Part shown: in pieces, positions 1-8,202 of the stretch
Position numbering within the stretch: the stretch's first letter is position 1
Layout of the letters: each line of letters opens with the position of its first letter
Assembly: GCF_022788695.1 (NCBI RefSeq)
Contig: NZ_CP085161.1
Span: forward strand, 1 to 64,000
DNA from: Pseudosulfitobacter sp. DSM 107133
GTDB lineage: Bacteria > Pseudomonadota > Alphaproteobacteria > Rhodobacterales > Rhodobacteraceae
Length of the DNA: 64,000 bases
Reading direction: 5' to 3'
Notes under the pieces: model-generated
Databases searched by the model: none
Told to the model about the DNA's origin: nothing
What the model saw: only the letters and a program-made list of their open reading frames with translations
Made by a program: the position numbers and the translations under genes

Positions 1-1212
1 ATGCGAGATAGGTCATTTACGGCTGATACGAAGGATCAACCCTTCGACGAGATCATCCTTCAACAGGGAGAGCTGATTTCTGACCGTCTCAATATGTTGC
101 GGCAGGAACAGTATCCTCCAGATGCCCAGAAAGGTCTACGTCAGTTTTCGCTGGCGGAGGTCGCTTATTATCTCGGCGTGACCCAGTCGACAATCAAGAA
201 GCTCCACCTAGAAGGTAAGGGGCCTGATCCCGAAACCTCGTCGTCGGGGAGGCGTAGTTATTCAGCTGAGCAAATGCTCGAACTGCGGGCGTATTTGGAC
301 AAGCATGGTCGGCCTGGAAAGCGGCGGTATGTGCCCCATCGGCGTGAAGGTGAGGAACTGCATGTAGTTTCTGTCGTCAACTTCAAAGGCGGGTCCGGAA
401 AGACGACGACTGCGGCTCATCTGGCTCAGCACTTGGCGCTGAAAGGGCATCGTGTACTGGCGATCGATCTTGACCCGCAGGCATCACTGACAGCTCTGCA
501 TGGTATTCAGCCGGAGCTCGATAATGTTCCATCGCTCTACGAGACGCTCCGCTACGATGATCAACGCAAGCCAATTATCGAAGTAATCCGACCAACGAAC
601 TTTCCTAACCTTGATATCGTGCCTGCAAGTTTGGAACTTCAAGAGTATGAGTACGATACCCCCGTTGCCTTGACGAGCAGCGACCCCCACGAGGGGCGCC
701 TTTTCTTCACTCGGATCTCTAAGGCGCTCGACGAAGTCGATGATCGCTATGATGTCGTGGTGATCGATTGCCCACCGCAGCTTGGCTATCTCACGCTGAC
801 CGCACTGACAGCCTCGTCGTCAGTCATCGTCACCGTCCACCCACAGATGCTGGACGTTATGTCGATGAGTCAATTTCTGCTCATGCTTGGCGGAATCATG
901 AAGACAATACGAGACGCTGGCGCGAACATGCGACTGAAATGGTTTCGCTATCTGGTTACCAGGTTTGAACCCACTGATGGCCCTCAGAAGCAGATGGTCG
1001 GGTTTCTGCAGGCGATGTTCCCGAACCAGATGCTTACCGCGCCTGTTTTGAAATCCACGGCGATCTCCGACGCTGGGATTACTAAACAGACACTCTACGA
1101 GGTCGAGCGCTCCCAGTTTGTTCGCACAACTTATGACCGGGCAATCACTTCACTGAACGACGTGAACGATGAGGTTTCGGAGCTGATCCACAAAGCATGG
1201 GGGCGCGAATGA
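1..1212 (+). CDS. repA: RepA, ParA-type partition ATPase of a repABC replicon
   Basis: 403 aa. An N-terminal helix-turn-helix lies near residues 47-75 and a deviant Walker A motif KGGSGKTT at about 129-136. Walker A' (AIDLDPQ, about 154-160) and Walker B (VVIDCPP, about 256-262) follow. In repABC plasmids RepA is the ParA ATPase that moves RepB-parS complexes and also autorepresses the operon. repB and repC follow on the same strand, which fixes the assignment. The first ATG is at base 1 of the window, so the start fits the usual length (about 400 aa), but an upstream start and the promoter cannot be checked. No damage is seen. Confidence 0.95.
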   Translation: MRDRSFTADTKDQPFDEIILQQGELISDRLNMLRQEQYPPDAQKGLRQFSLAEVAYYLGVTQSTIKKLHLEGKGPDPETSSSGRRSYSAEQMLELRAYLDKHGRPGKRRYVPHRREGEELHVVSVVNFKGGSGKTTTAAHLAQHLALKGHRVLAIDLDPQASLTALHGIQPELDNVPSLYETLRYDDQRKPIIEVIRPTNFPNLDIVPASLELQEYEYDTPVALTSSDPHEGRLFFTRISKALDEVDDRYDVVVIDCPPQLGYLTLTALTASSSVIVTVHPQMLDVMSMSQFLLMLGGIMKTIRDAGANMRLKWFRYLVTRFEPTDGPQKQMVGFLQAMFPNQMLTAPVLKSTAISDAGITKQTLYEVERSQFVRTTYDRAITSLNDVNDEVSELIHKAWGRE

Positions 1213-1219
1213 CGACGTC

Positions 1220-1261
1220 TTTGACAGCCGTGCAGATTGATAGTTTTGACAGCCGTGCAGA
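1220..1261. repeat. Two direct parS-like repeats between repA and repB
   Basis: The 17-mer TTTGACAGCCGTGCAGA occurs at 1220-1236 and again, identical, at 1245-1261, with starts 25 bp apart. It matches 7 of the 10 fixed positions of the repABC parS consensus GTTNNCNGCNGNNAAC, with the left half better kept than the right. The repA-repB spacer is a common place for parS in this plasmid family. The repeat is seen directly; its role as RepB centromere is inferred. Confidence 0.65.
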
Positions 1262-1315
1262 CAGCCATTTGTCCAGAGTGTTCACGTCTATGATCGCCCA
1301 GAAGGAGACAGTTTG

Positions 1316-2311
1316 ATGGCTCGTAAAGACCTCCTGAAAAATGTGATGGCCAGTTCTTCCGAGCAGCCGAAGGACTCTGGCCGATCAGGCTATGCGATGC
1401 GTGGCGCATCAAAGTCCATGAAGGTCTCGATTGACAATCTTGCCGAAAATTCGAAGCGCTTGCTCGAAGGGGAAACCATCGTCGAAATCGATCCCCAATT
1501 GATCGATGTGTCCTTCATTTCGGATCGTCTCAGCGACGACGACGAGGCCTTCAACGAGCTGAAGGAGTCGATTGCAACTGGTCGCCAGGACACTCCAGTA
1601 CTGCTTCGCCCGCACCCGGATCTGGACGGTCGCTATATGATCGTCTTCGGCCATCGGCGTGTGCGCGTGGCGTCAGCCCTTGGCCGGAAGGTTCGCGCTG
1701 TAGTCAAACCAATGGACGATGTGGCGCACATTCTCGCCCAAGGGCAAGAGAACACGGCGCGCGCGGATCTTTCATTCATCGAGAAGGCGCTTTTCGCAAA
1801 AAGCCTCCTTGATATGGGGCAGGCGAAGGATGTGATCCAGTCGGCGCTGACCATTGATGGAACGCTGTTGTCGCGCATGTTGTCTGTCGCGCAGAACATC
1901 CCGAGGCATGTGATTGAGCGGATCGGTCCCGCTAAGCAGATTGGCCGTGACCGCTGGGAGGATTTCAAGAAGCTGGCTTCGGAGTCTGCGAACCAAAAGG
2001 TCCTTGAAGGTGCCTTGGAACTCGAAGGGTTTCACGAGCTGGATAGCGATGCAAGGTTCGAGCTCCTGCACAGCAGACTGGCAGAGGCGGGCAGGACACC
2101 CAAGCGCAGAAAGACGCGCATGGCACCCAAGAAGCGCACCTGGACCGCCGGCAAAGGCCGCATCAAAGGGGTAATCGGCCGGTCCGGAAGGGCATTCAGT
2201 ATTTCGCTGACAGCACAGGATTCAACCGAGTTCGGAGACTTTCTCTCCGGTCGACTGGATCAGCTCTACAGCGAATTCCTCGCAACAAAAGAGGAGCAGT
2301 CGGAACAATGA
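1316..2311 (+). CDS. repB: RepB, ParB-type partition protein of a repABC replicon
   Basis: About 331 aa. The ATG at 1316 is chosen over an adjacent TTG at 1313 because it is preceded by AAGGAGA and gives the usual MARKDLLKNV start. A ParB nuclease-like domain spans about residues 55-145, including the GHRRVRVA motif. A helix-turn-helix and basic C-terminal part follow, with an Arg/Lys-rich linker (KRRKTRMAPKKR) before the dimerisation end. RepB binds parS and works with RepA in segregation. It lies 103 bp downstream of repA, a spacer that holds the two parS-like repeats. Confidence 0.94.
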   Translation: MARKDLLKNVMASSSEQPKDSGRSGYAMRGASKSMKVSIDNLAENSKRLLEGETIVEIDPQLIDVSFISDRLSDDDEAFNELKESIATGRQDTPVLLRPHPDLDGRYMIVFGHRRVRVASALGRKVRAVVKPMDDVAHILAQGQENTARADLSFIEKALFAKSLLDMGQAKDVIQSALTIDGTLLSRMLSVAQNIPRHVIERIGPAKQIGRDRWEDFKKLASESANQKVLEGALELEGFHELDSDARFELLHSRLAEAGRTPKRRKTRMAPKKRTWTAGKGRIKGVIGRSGRAFSISLTAQDSTEFGDFLSGRLDQLYSEFLATKEEQSEQ

Positions 2312-2317
2312 TCTAGG

Positions 2318-2372
2318 CAAAAGAAAAGCCCCCAAGCAGCGTGGCCTGAGAGCTAATCTGAAAAGTTTGGTC
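2318..2372 (-). ncRNA. Putative antisense ctRNA (incA-type) against the repC leader
   Basis: The repB-repC spacer encodes a short minus-strand transcript of about 55 nt. A promoter (next entry) starts it near 2372. A hairpin at 2327-2354 (AGCUCUCA pairing with UGGGGGCU, with G-U pairs) is followed by UUUUCUUUU, a credible intrinsic terminator ending near 2318. In repABC plasmids such countertranscribed RNAs lie in this position, block RepC synthesis and set incompatibility and copy number. The RNA is inferred from promoter plus terminator and is not demonstrated. Confidence 0.75.
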
Positions 2373-2378
2373 GCTTAG

Positions 2379-2407
2379 AAGATACCTCTCCCACGAATCA
2401 CTGTCAA
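2379..2407 (-). promoter_or_regulatory. Promoter of the antisense ctRNA
   Basis: On the minus strand TTGACA (2407-2402) is followed after exactly 17 bp by TATCTT (2384-2379), a near-consensus sigma-70-type promoter aimed away from repC. The perfect -35 box fits the strong constitutive transcription expected of a copy-control antisense RNA. Confidence 0.75.
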
Positions 2408-2471
2408 CGATGAACGCTTTTGAGCGAACGGCTTTCTTTTGCCTCCACATAACCGGAGGTGAGATACAGGC

Positions 2472-3752
2472 ATGAAACATACAGGTTGGCGCAAGCCGAC
2501 ACCGGGTCTTGGGGTTGCTGAGCAACTTGCCCAAGCCGGTGAACGGGTAGCAGTACCCAAAACACGAGCATTTGTCGCGCTCAAGCGCGTTGGTGCACAT
2601 ATCGGCCTGAAGGCTGGCGACATGATGCTCCTCGACACGCTCGGGGCCTTCACCCAGGCCCAGGACTGGGAGGAGGGGCAGCGCCCGATCGTCTGGGCGT
2701 CGAACGCCTATCTGATGGAGCGGACGGGCTTTTCGCTCTCCGCGCTCAAGCGCCATGCGCGGCGCCTGGCCGAGATCGGCGTGATTTCCTTTCAGGACAG
2801 CCCGAATGGCAAGCGGTGGGGCCGTAGGGACGCCGATGGGCGCATCGTTGAGGCGTATGGCTTCGATCTGTCGCCGCTTTCAGCCCGTGTCGAGGAGTTC
2901 GAGGAGCTTCATGCCGAGCTGCAGGCCGAGCGCGAGCTCTGCCAGCGCCTGAAGCGTCAGATTACGGTGGCACGCCGGATGATCCGCGCTCGGATTGAGG
3001 CGGCTATCAGCAGCGCGCTGCGCGGGCCCTGGAGCCAATTCACTGGACTCTTTGAGGAACTTCTGGACCGGCTTCCGCGTCGTCATGAAGCCTCTGAGCA
3101 GTTGGAACGGCTACTGTTGTGGTTCAAGGAACTTCAGGAACGGGTCGAAGCGGCCTATCTCAAGGCGACTGGTGCGACAAAACCTGTGGAAAACATCGGT
3201 AACAAAGACACCCAAATCACAAAAAAGACTCAAGAAATGGACCCCAGGGAGGTCATTTCTGAACCTCATATACTAATTACAAATCAACTTAATCCTGTAA
3301 CTAGTAATTCCTCTGAAAAAGAGGAAGCGGCGGGCGTGGTACCCAATGCTCCACCCGAAGAGTGGGTTGATAGGGAGCTGGAAGACTGGGTTGCCGAGGT
3401 GCGCAAGAAGCGGACGGCGCTCGATCTGCCGACAATCATGCAGGCCTGTCCGGAATTCGCGTCCTGGGCGCGCAATATGGGTGGATTCCTGAAGGATTGG
3501 GGCGACCTGCACCGCGTTGCCGGGCAACTCAGGCCGATGATCGGTATCTCAGAGCATGCCTGGAACGTAGCGCAGGATCGAATGGGGACCCAAGTGGCCA
3601 CGGCCGCATTTGCGCTCGTCTTCGAGAAGCACAGTGTCGGTGAGGTTGCCTCGCCGGGCGGATATCTTCGGGGCATGGTCGAGAAGGCTGGGGCAGGAGA
3701 GCTGCATTTGGAGCGTAGTTTCTATGGCAGGCTCAGCGGGCAGGCGGCGTGA
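2472..3752 (+). CDS. repC: RepC replication initiator
   Basis: 426 aa. A typical RepC N-terminal domain (about residues 1-135: GWRKPTPG start, a winged-helix DNA-binding part around GFSLSALKRHARRLAEIGVI) is followed by a coiled, charged middle part. A low-complexity Lys/Thr/Asn-rich linker at about 235-285 is encoded by an AT-rich stretch, and a conserved C-terminal domain completes the protein. RepC is the essential initiator and acts in cis on an origin inside its own gene. The ATG at 2472 has GGAGGTGAG about 10 bp upstream. The 160-bp leader is overlapped by the antisense RNA. Confidence 0.95.
   Translation: MKHTGWRKPTPGLGVAEQLAQAGERVAVPKTRAFVALKRVGAHIGLKAGDMMLLDTLGAFTQAQDWEEGQRPIVWASNAYLMERTGFSLSALKRHARRLAEIGVISFQDSPNGKRWGRRDADGRIVEAYGFDLSPLSARVEEFEELHAELQAERELCQRLKRQITVARRMIRARIEAAISSALRGPWSQFTGLFEELLDRLPRRHEASEQLERLLLWFKELQERVEAAYLKATGATKPVENIGNKDTQITKKTQEMDPREVISEPHILITNQLNPVTSNSSEKEEAAGVVPNAPPEEWVDRELEDWVAEVRKKRTALDLPTIMQACPEFASWARNMGGFLKDWGDLHRVAGQLRPMIGISEHAWNVAQDRMGTQVATAAFALVFEKHSVGEVASPGGYLRGMVEKAGAGELHLERSFYGRLSGQAA
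3177..3325. other. AT-rich segment inside repC, candidate origin of replication (oriV)
   Basis: Within GC-rich repC this stretch of about 150 bp is markedly AT-rich, with runs such as CAAATCACAAAAAAGAC and TACTAATTACAAATC. It encodes the poorly conserved linker of RepC. In characterised repABC plasmids oriV lies in an AT-rich region inside repC bound by RepC. The composition is seen; the origin role is inferred from the family. Confidence 0.6.
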
Positions 3753-3756
3753 CGTA

Positions 3757-3790
3757 TTGATAAATAAGTGGCATTGGCATATATTGCCAA
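3757..3790 (+). promoter_or_regulatory. parDE promoter overlapped by a palindromic operator
   Basis: TTGATA (3757-3762), a 17-bp spacer and TATATT (3780-3785) form a good promoter. A palindrome with TTGGCA and TGCCAA arms around TATAT (3774-3790) covers the -10 box. AAAGGAG follows shortly before the parD ATG at 3808. The layout suggests autorepression by ParD or the ParDE complex, as is usual for type II TA operons. Confidence 0.65.
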
Positions 3791-3807
3791 CAAAGGAGAT
3801 CTGACAC

Positions 3808-4065
3808 ATGGTGACACGCAACGTTGTCCTGACCGAACCTCAGGATCAACTGGTTCAAGCCTTGGTGGCATCCGGGCGCTACCAGAACGTGAGTGAAGCA
3901 ATGCGCGCTGGCCTGAGATTGCTGGAGCAGGAAGAAGCACAACTAGCCGGGATCCGGAAAGGTCTAATTGAAGGTCTGGCGCAGGCCAAGGCGGGCGATC
4001 TTGCGGAGGGAAGCGGCAAAGATGCGATCCGTAGGGCCTTTGCGACTGCGCGCGCGCGTTCATGA
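3808..4065 (+). CDS. parD: ParD-family antitoxin
   Basis: 85 aa, the usual length. The N-terminal part (NVVLTEPQDQLVQALVASGRY followed by VSEAMRAGLRLLEQEE) is the ribbon-helix-helix DNA-binding region of ParD/CopG-type antitoxins. The C-terminal part should wrap the toxin. The 3' end overlaps parE by 4 bp (ATGA), indicating translational coupling. It is the antitoxin of a plasmid-stabilising module next to the replicon. Confidence 0.9.
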   Translation: MVTRNVVLTEPQDQLVQALVASGRYQNVSEAMRAGLRLLEQEEAQLAGIRKGLIEGLAQAKAGDLAEGSGKDAIRRAFATARARS

Positions 4066-4397
4066 GCCGATCCTTCCGGCTGACTCGTCGTGCGGAAGCT
4101 AGCCTCACTGAAATCGGCAGATGGACGATCGAGAATTTCGGGCTGCGCCAAGCGGAGCTTTACGAGGCCGAATTGCTCAACTGCTGTGAAAGAATTCTGA
4201 ACGGCCAGGCCCATAGCCGGAGTTGCGCAGTTCTCGTTGATGATGTCGAAGACCTGCGGTTCATAAGGGCAGGGGAACATTTCCTTGTGTTTCTGGATCG
4301 ATCGGACGAGGTCATCATCGTGGATATCCTCCATTCCCGCAGCGATCTCCCTCGCCATGTTGCCTCACTTTCGGCTTTGAAGTCCGAAGACTCCTGA
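4062..4397 (+). CDS. parE: ParE/RelE-family toxin
   Basis: 111 aa. It has the ParE fold signature: an N-terminal strand FRLTRRAEASLTEIG, helices ending in LNCCERILNGQ, then FIRAGEHFLVFL and EVIIVDILHSRSDLPRHV. ParE toxins usually inhibit DNA gyrase; the C-terminal strand with HSRSDLPRH is typical of the family. It overlaps parD by 4 bp. It appears intact, so loss of the plasmid should leave cells exposed to the toxin. Confidence 0.88.
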   Translation: MSRSFRLTRRAEASLTEIGRWTIENFGLRQAELYEAELLNCCERILNGQAHSRSCAVLVDDVEDLRFIRAGEHFLVFLDRSDEVIIVDILHSRSDLPRHVASLSALKSEDS

Positions 4398-4403
4398 TCC
4401 ACA

Positions 4404-5519
4404 TCACAACCCGGCTGCCTTCGTCAGGTTCACCCGGAACCTGTCTCGGCGACGCTGATAGCGGCGAGTCATCTCGGCCGAAGCGTGCCCCAGCTGCTTC
4501 TGGACATAGCGCTCGTCGACTTCGGCGGAGCTGGCGAGACCGGCGCGTAGGCTGTGGCCAGAGAACATAGCGAGGCGGTCTTTCTCAGGCAGGTCCGACC
4601 GGATGCCCGCGTCCAGGACCGTGCGCTTGATCAGCCGCGCAACGTGTTTGTCGTTGAGCCGCTTGTCAGAGGCGCGTTTGCCATCCCGCGAGGTGCCGAC
4701 AAAGACAGGGCCGAAGTCGATCCTGGCGAAGTGCAGCCATTGCTCGAGTGCATGGACAGGGCAGGTCTGGTCCTTGGAGCCGCGGCCGATCTCAACCTCG
4801 CGCCAGCCGGTCTTTGCGTTCAGGGTCAGTACGACGCCCTTGTCGAAGATCTCGATCCAGCCGCCCGAGTCCGGCGTGTCGTCCTTGTGAACGTCGAGGC
4901 TGACAATTTCCGACCGACGCAGACCGCCCGCGTAGCCAATCAGCAGGATCGCCCGATCCCGCAAGCCGCGCAGGTCGTAGGGCAGGGCGGCGATCATCGC
5001 CAGAATATCCTCGGCCAGAATCGCTTCCTTCTGCACCGGCGGGCGCGCGTGCTTGCGTTTGATCCCAGCCAACACCGTCGCGATGTGGCGGTTCTTACGA
5101 TCGAGGGTGAATCCGCGTTGCGCATAGTTCCAGGCGAGGCCGGAGAGGCGGCGATCGATCGTGCTGACCGACAGGGGGCGGGACGCCCACTGCGAAGGGG
5201 AGGGGCCTGACCCGGAGGCGAGATCGGCGAGGTAAAGGCCGATCATCTCGGATGAGGGGGGCAGGGGCTCCACTCCCTTCATCCGGCACCAGCGCGCAAA
5301 ATGCGCCCAATCCTTGGCATAGGCCTTCAGCGTGTTGTCGGACGCTGCAGCGCGGGCATAGTCGCGGGCGGTGTCGACCAGGCGATCAAGGCTGCCGGAG
5401 CCCGCGACATGGGAGGGCAGGGCGATCCCATCGCTTTTTTCTTGATTTCTCGCGTCGCCCTGAGCATTATGACTTGCATCAGAGTTTGATGATGTCGATT
5501 TCTCGTCCTCTGCGGCCAT
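4404..5519 (-). CDS. Tyrosine recombinase / site-specific integrase
   Basis: About 371 aa from the ATG at 5519. The frame stays open to an ATG at 5576, but that lies inside the end of transposon Tn-A (from 5531), so the native start is probably 5519. A core-binding domain (SDNTLKAYAKDWAHFARWC onward) is followed by a catalytic domain with LRRSEIVSLDV (first Arg), HSLRAGLASSAE (HxxR), LGHASAEMTRRYQRR (His and nucleophile Tyr). It is divergent from DUF1403-scpB at 9424-10925; Tn-A now separates the two. The start has only 11 bp of original upstream sequence left, so expression may depend on the transposon end. It converges with parE, with a 6-bp gap. Confidence 0.9.
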   Translation of the reverse strand: MAAEDEKSTSSNSDASHNAQGDARNQEKSDGIALPSHVAGSGSLDRLVDTARDYARAAASDNTLKAYAKDWAHFARWCRMKGVEPLPPSSEMIGLYLADLASGSGPSPSQWASRPLSVSTIDRRLSGLAWNYAQRGFTLDRKNRHIATVLAGIKRKHARPPVQKEAILAEDILAMIAALPYDLRGLRDRAILLIGYAGGLRRSEIVSLDVHKDDTPDSGGWIEIFDKGVVLTLNAKTGWREVEIGRGSKDQTCPVHALEQWLHFARIDFGPVFVGTSRDGKRASDKRLNDKHVARLIKRTVLDAGIRSDLPEKDRLAMFSGHSLRAGLASSAEVDERYVQKQLGHASAEMTRRYQRRRDRFRVNLTKAAGL

Positions 5520-5684
5520 TTTCCAGTGAATGTCGGTCTGCCGGAATTTCTGAGACTGTGGTCCATTTGTTTTCAATATCTTGCCTGTGTCGCATTTCTG
5601 AAACCGATTCAGGGTAAGTGAGACTGGAAGCGATTTGAGTCGCTATTGATGAGACTCTCCAGCATCCGCACGTTGAGCAACATT

Positions 5685-7331
5685 ATGTCCGATAATTTTC
5701 CAGCTGACAAGGATTGGGAAGAGGCGGAGTTTCGCGCCCGGGTGCTGGCGGAATTACCGATCCAGCTCAGCCCAGGCGCTGTCGAATGGGCCATGCATCA
5801 GCTGAATGTCAGCCGATCCACGCTCTTTCGCCTGGTGAAGCAGTTCCGCGAGGATGGGCGGACCTCTGCATTGCTCCGGGATACACGGGGCCCTAAACCG
5901 GGCATGCAGCCCTTGGACCCGTTGGTGGAAACGATCGTGTCCCGCCATTTCAAGGGGTTTTATGCTTCCCGTCGTAAGCCCACCAGGACACGGTTCTGGC
6001 GCGAAGTTGCTGCCGATTGTCGGGCGCAAGGGCTGGCCCCACCCTCGATCCGCCGTCTGGGGCGCTGGCTGGAGCAACATGACCAAGCTAAACTGATGGC
6101 CCGACGAGAGGGCAAGGACAAGGCCGAGCGGCGCTATCTGGCCACGCCTGGGGGGCTGGTCGCCAACGATCCGCTGGATATCGTCCAGATCGACCACACC
6201 AAGGCTGATGTGACAGTGGTAGATCCGGTGACACGACGTCCGCTCGGCAGGCCAACGCTGACGGTCGCGACCGACGTGAATACCCGCATGGTTCTGGGGT
6301 TTTACCTGTCTCTGGAACCGCCATCGCTACTGGCCGTCGCACTGTGTCTGACCCATACGGTAATGGACAAATCGCATTGGCTCACCGCGCGAGGTATCAG
6401 CACGGATTGGCCAACGCGGGGCATCCCGAACGCGATTTATGTGGACAACGGCGCGGAATTCCATGCCCGCGCCTTCGGGCTCGCCTGTGCAGAGTACCAG
6501 ATCGAACTGCGGTACCGTCCGCCAGGTACACCGCGCTATGGCGGCCATATCGAGCGCCTGATCGGCACAATGATGGGGGCGGTTCACCTGCTGCCGGGGT
6601 CGCATTTCTCGAACATCTTCGAGCGCGGCGATCTCGATGCCGAGGCCGAGGCGGTGATGACGCTCGGCGAACTGGAAACCTGGCTCGCTCTCGAGATCAC
6701 CGGCTCCTACCATGTGCGGGTCCACTCTGCGCTGGAAACCACACCTGCGGCGGCTTGGGCGGCCCGGGTGGATGAGGCCCGGCTTCGCATGCCGACCGAT
6801 CTCAGGCAGTTTTTGGTCGATTTTCTGCCTTCCGAGAGCCGTGTCTTGCAGCGTGACGGGCTGCATCTCTTCCACATCCGCTACTGGGCGGACGAGTTGC
6901 GCTGGCTGATGGGCCGGGAAAGCCGCAAGTTCACGCTTAAATACGACCCGCGCGATCTCTCTCGCATTTTCGTGCTGACTGAGAACGGGATCATCGAAGC
7001 GAGACCCGCGGATATGACACGGCCTGCGATCACGCTCTGGGAGCACCGCGCGGCGCGGCGCGCCTTGCGCGAGGCCGGGCGCCGGTCGGTAGATGAGGAG
7101 CTGATTTTCAGGACGATCGAGGCGCAGCGCGACCTCGTCGACAGCGCCGAGCGGCAGACGAAGGCGATACGGCGCCATCAGGCTCGGCGGTTGCATCTCG
7201 CCCCTCTGCCGATGATCGATGTAACACCGGATGCCGCACCGCGAGATGCCCTGCCTGCGCCGGACGGAGAGGGGAGCCCGTTCCTCAGCCACCCCGGCTT
7301 CAAGGTCGAGGAGTGGTACGAGGATGACTGA
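5685..7331 (+). CDS. tniA: TniA-like DDE transposase of Tn-A
   Basis: About 548 aa. An N-terminal helix-turn-helix part (VSRSTLFRLVKQFREDGRTS) precedes a retroviral-integrase-type catalytic core. The acidic residues lie in VQIDHTKADV (Asp), YVDNGAEFH (Asp) and GHIERLIGT (Glu). A Mu/TniA C-terminal beta-barrel region with KYDPRDLSRIFV follows. TniA cuts and joins the transposon ends. The ATG at 5685 is preferred over 5646 because the AGTCTCA-type end repeats run to about 5660. The 3' end overlaps tniB by 8 bp. Confidence 0.9.
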   Translation: MSDNFPADKDWEEAEFRARVLAELPIQLSPGAVEWAMHQLNVSRSTLFRLVKQFREDGRTSALLRDTRGPKPGMQPLDPLVETIVSRHFKGFYASRRKPTRTRFWREVAADCRAQGLAPPSIRRLGRWLEQHDQAKLMARREGKDKAERRYLATPGGLVANDPLDIVQIDHTKADVTVVDPVTRRPLGRPTLTVATDVNTRMVLGFYLSLEPPSLLAVALCLTHTVMDKSHWLTARGISTDWPTRGIPNAIYVDNGAEFHARAFGLACAEYQIELRYRPPGTPRYGGHIERLIGTMMGAVHLLPGSHFSNIFERGDLDAEAEAVMTLGELETWLALEITGSYHVRVHSALETTPAAAWAARVDEARLRMPTDLRQFLVDFLPSESRVLQRDGLHLFHIRYWADELRWLMGRESRKFTLKYDPRDLSRIFVLTENGIIEARPADMTRPAITLWEHRAARRALREAGRRSVDEELIFRTIEAQRDLVDSAERQTKAIRRHQARRLHLAPLPMIDVTPDAAPRDALPAPDGEGSPFLSHPGFKVEEWYEDD

Positions 7332-8202
7332 GTTCCCGCATCTCTATCCGGGAGCGTGCAAGATCGCCGCGCTCAGCGCCGAGGAGCGCATTCACCGGAT
7401 TCGCGCCGACCGCTGGATCTCCTATCCCAGGGCCGAGGCCGCCTTGGAGAAGCTGGAAACGTTGATGTCGTTTCCCAATCGCGCCCGCATGCCGAACCTG
7501 CTCATTGTCGGTGACAGCGGCATGGGCAAGACGATGATCATCGAGAAGTTCACCCGCGATCACGCATCGAGCTTCGACGAGACCAGCGGACGGCTGCATA
7601 TGCCGGTCGTCGCCGTGCAGATGGTGTCTGGGCCTGATGAATCGCGCTTCTACCGCCGGATCCTGGCGGCGATTGGTGCCCCGGAGCCGCCGCGGGCGAC
7701 ACTGTCTGTGCTGGAAAGCCTGGCCTTGCGTCTGCTCGCCGAATTGCGTCCGGGGATGCTGGTCATCGACGAGATTCACAGCCTGCAGGCCGGCACGGTC
7801 CGCGAACAGGCGCGATTCCTGAACATGCTGCGCTTTCTGGGCAACGAGCTGCGCGTCCCTCTGGTTTGCGTCGGCACCGCCCAAGCCCGCAACGCGTTGC
7901 GTACCGATGATCAACTGGTGCGCCGTTTCGAGGCCTTCGCGTTGCCGCCCTGGCGGGAGGGCGAGGATCTGAACGGGCTGATGAGCACGCTCACCCGCAC
8001 ACTGCCGCTTCGGCACCAAAGCGAGATCGACGGCCACGCGCTCGCGCGGATCATCAAGGTGACCGGCGGCATCACCTCGGGCATCTTTTCGATCCTGTCG
8101 CAGCTGGCGATCGCCGCCATCGAAAGCGGCGAGGAACGCATTCTCTCGCGCGATATTCTGGGCGGCGACCGGTTGCAGGCGGTCTTGGGAGAGCCGGTGT
8201 GA
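7324..8202 (+). CDS. tniB: TniB-like AAA+ ATPase of Tn-A
   Basis: 292 aa. Walker A is GDSGMGKT near residue 61 and Walker B is MLVIDEIHSL near 146, with a sensor region (VCVGTAQARNAL). TniB (TnsC relative) selects target DNA and activates TniA. The ATG at 7324 sits in ATGACTGA, overlapping the end of tniA, and is the natural coupled start. tniQ follows with a 4-bp overlap. Confidence 0.9.
   Translation: MTEFPHLYPGACKIAALSAEERIHRIRADRWISYPRAEAALEKLETLMSFPNRARMPNLLIVGDSGMGKTMIIEKFTRDHASSFDETSGRLHMPVVAVQMVSGPDESRFYRRILAAIGAPEPPRATLSVLESLALRLLAELRPGMLVIDEIHSLQAGTVREQARFLNMLRFLGNELRVPLVCVGTAQARNALRTDDQLVRRFEAFALPPWREGEDLNGLMSTLTRTLPLRHQSEIDGHALARIIKVTGGITSGIFSILSQLAIAAIESGEERILSRDILGGDRLQAVLGEPV

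Noticed and set aside
5683..5695. A complete second recombination core at the tniA start
   Set aside because: Only one 13-bp arm is present; the expected inverted arm 7 bp away is not there, and the ATG of tniA itself lies in the sequence, so chance is possible.
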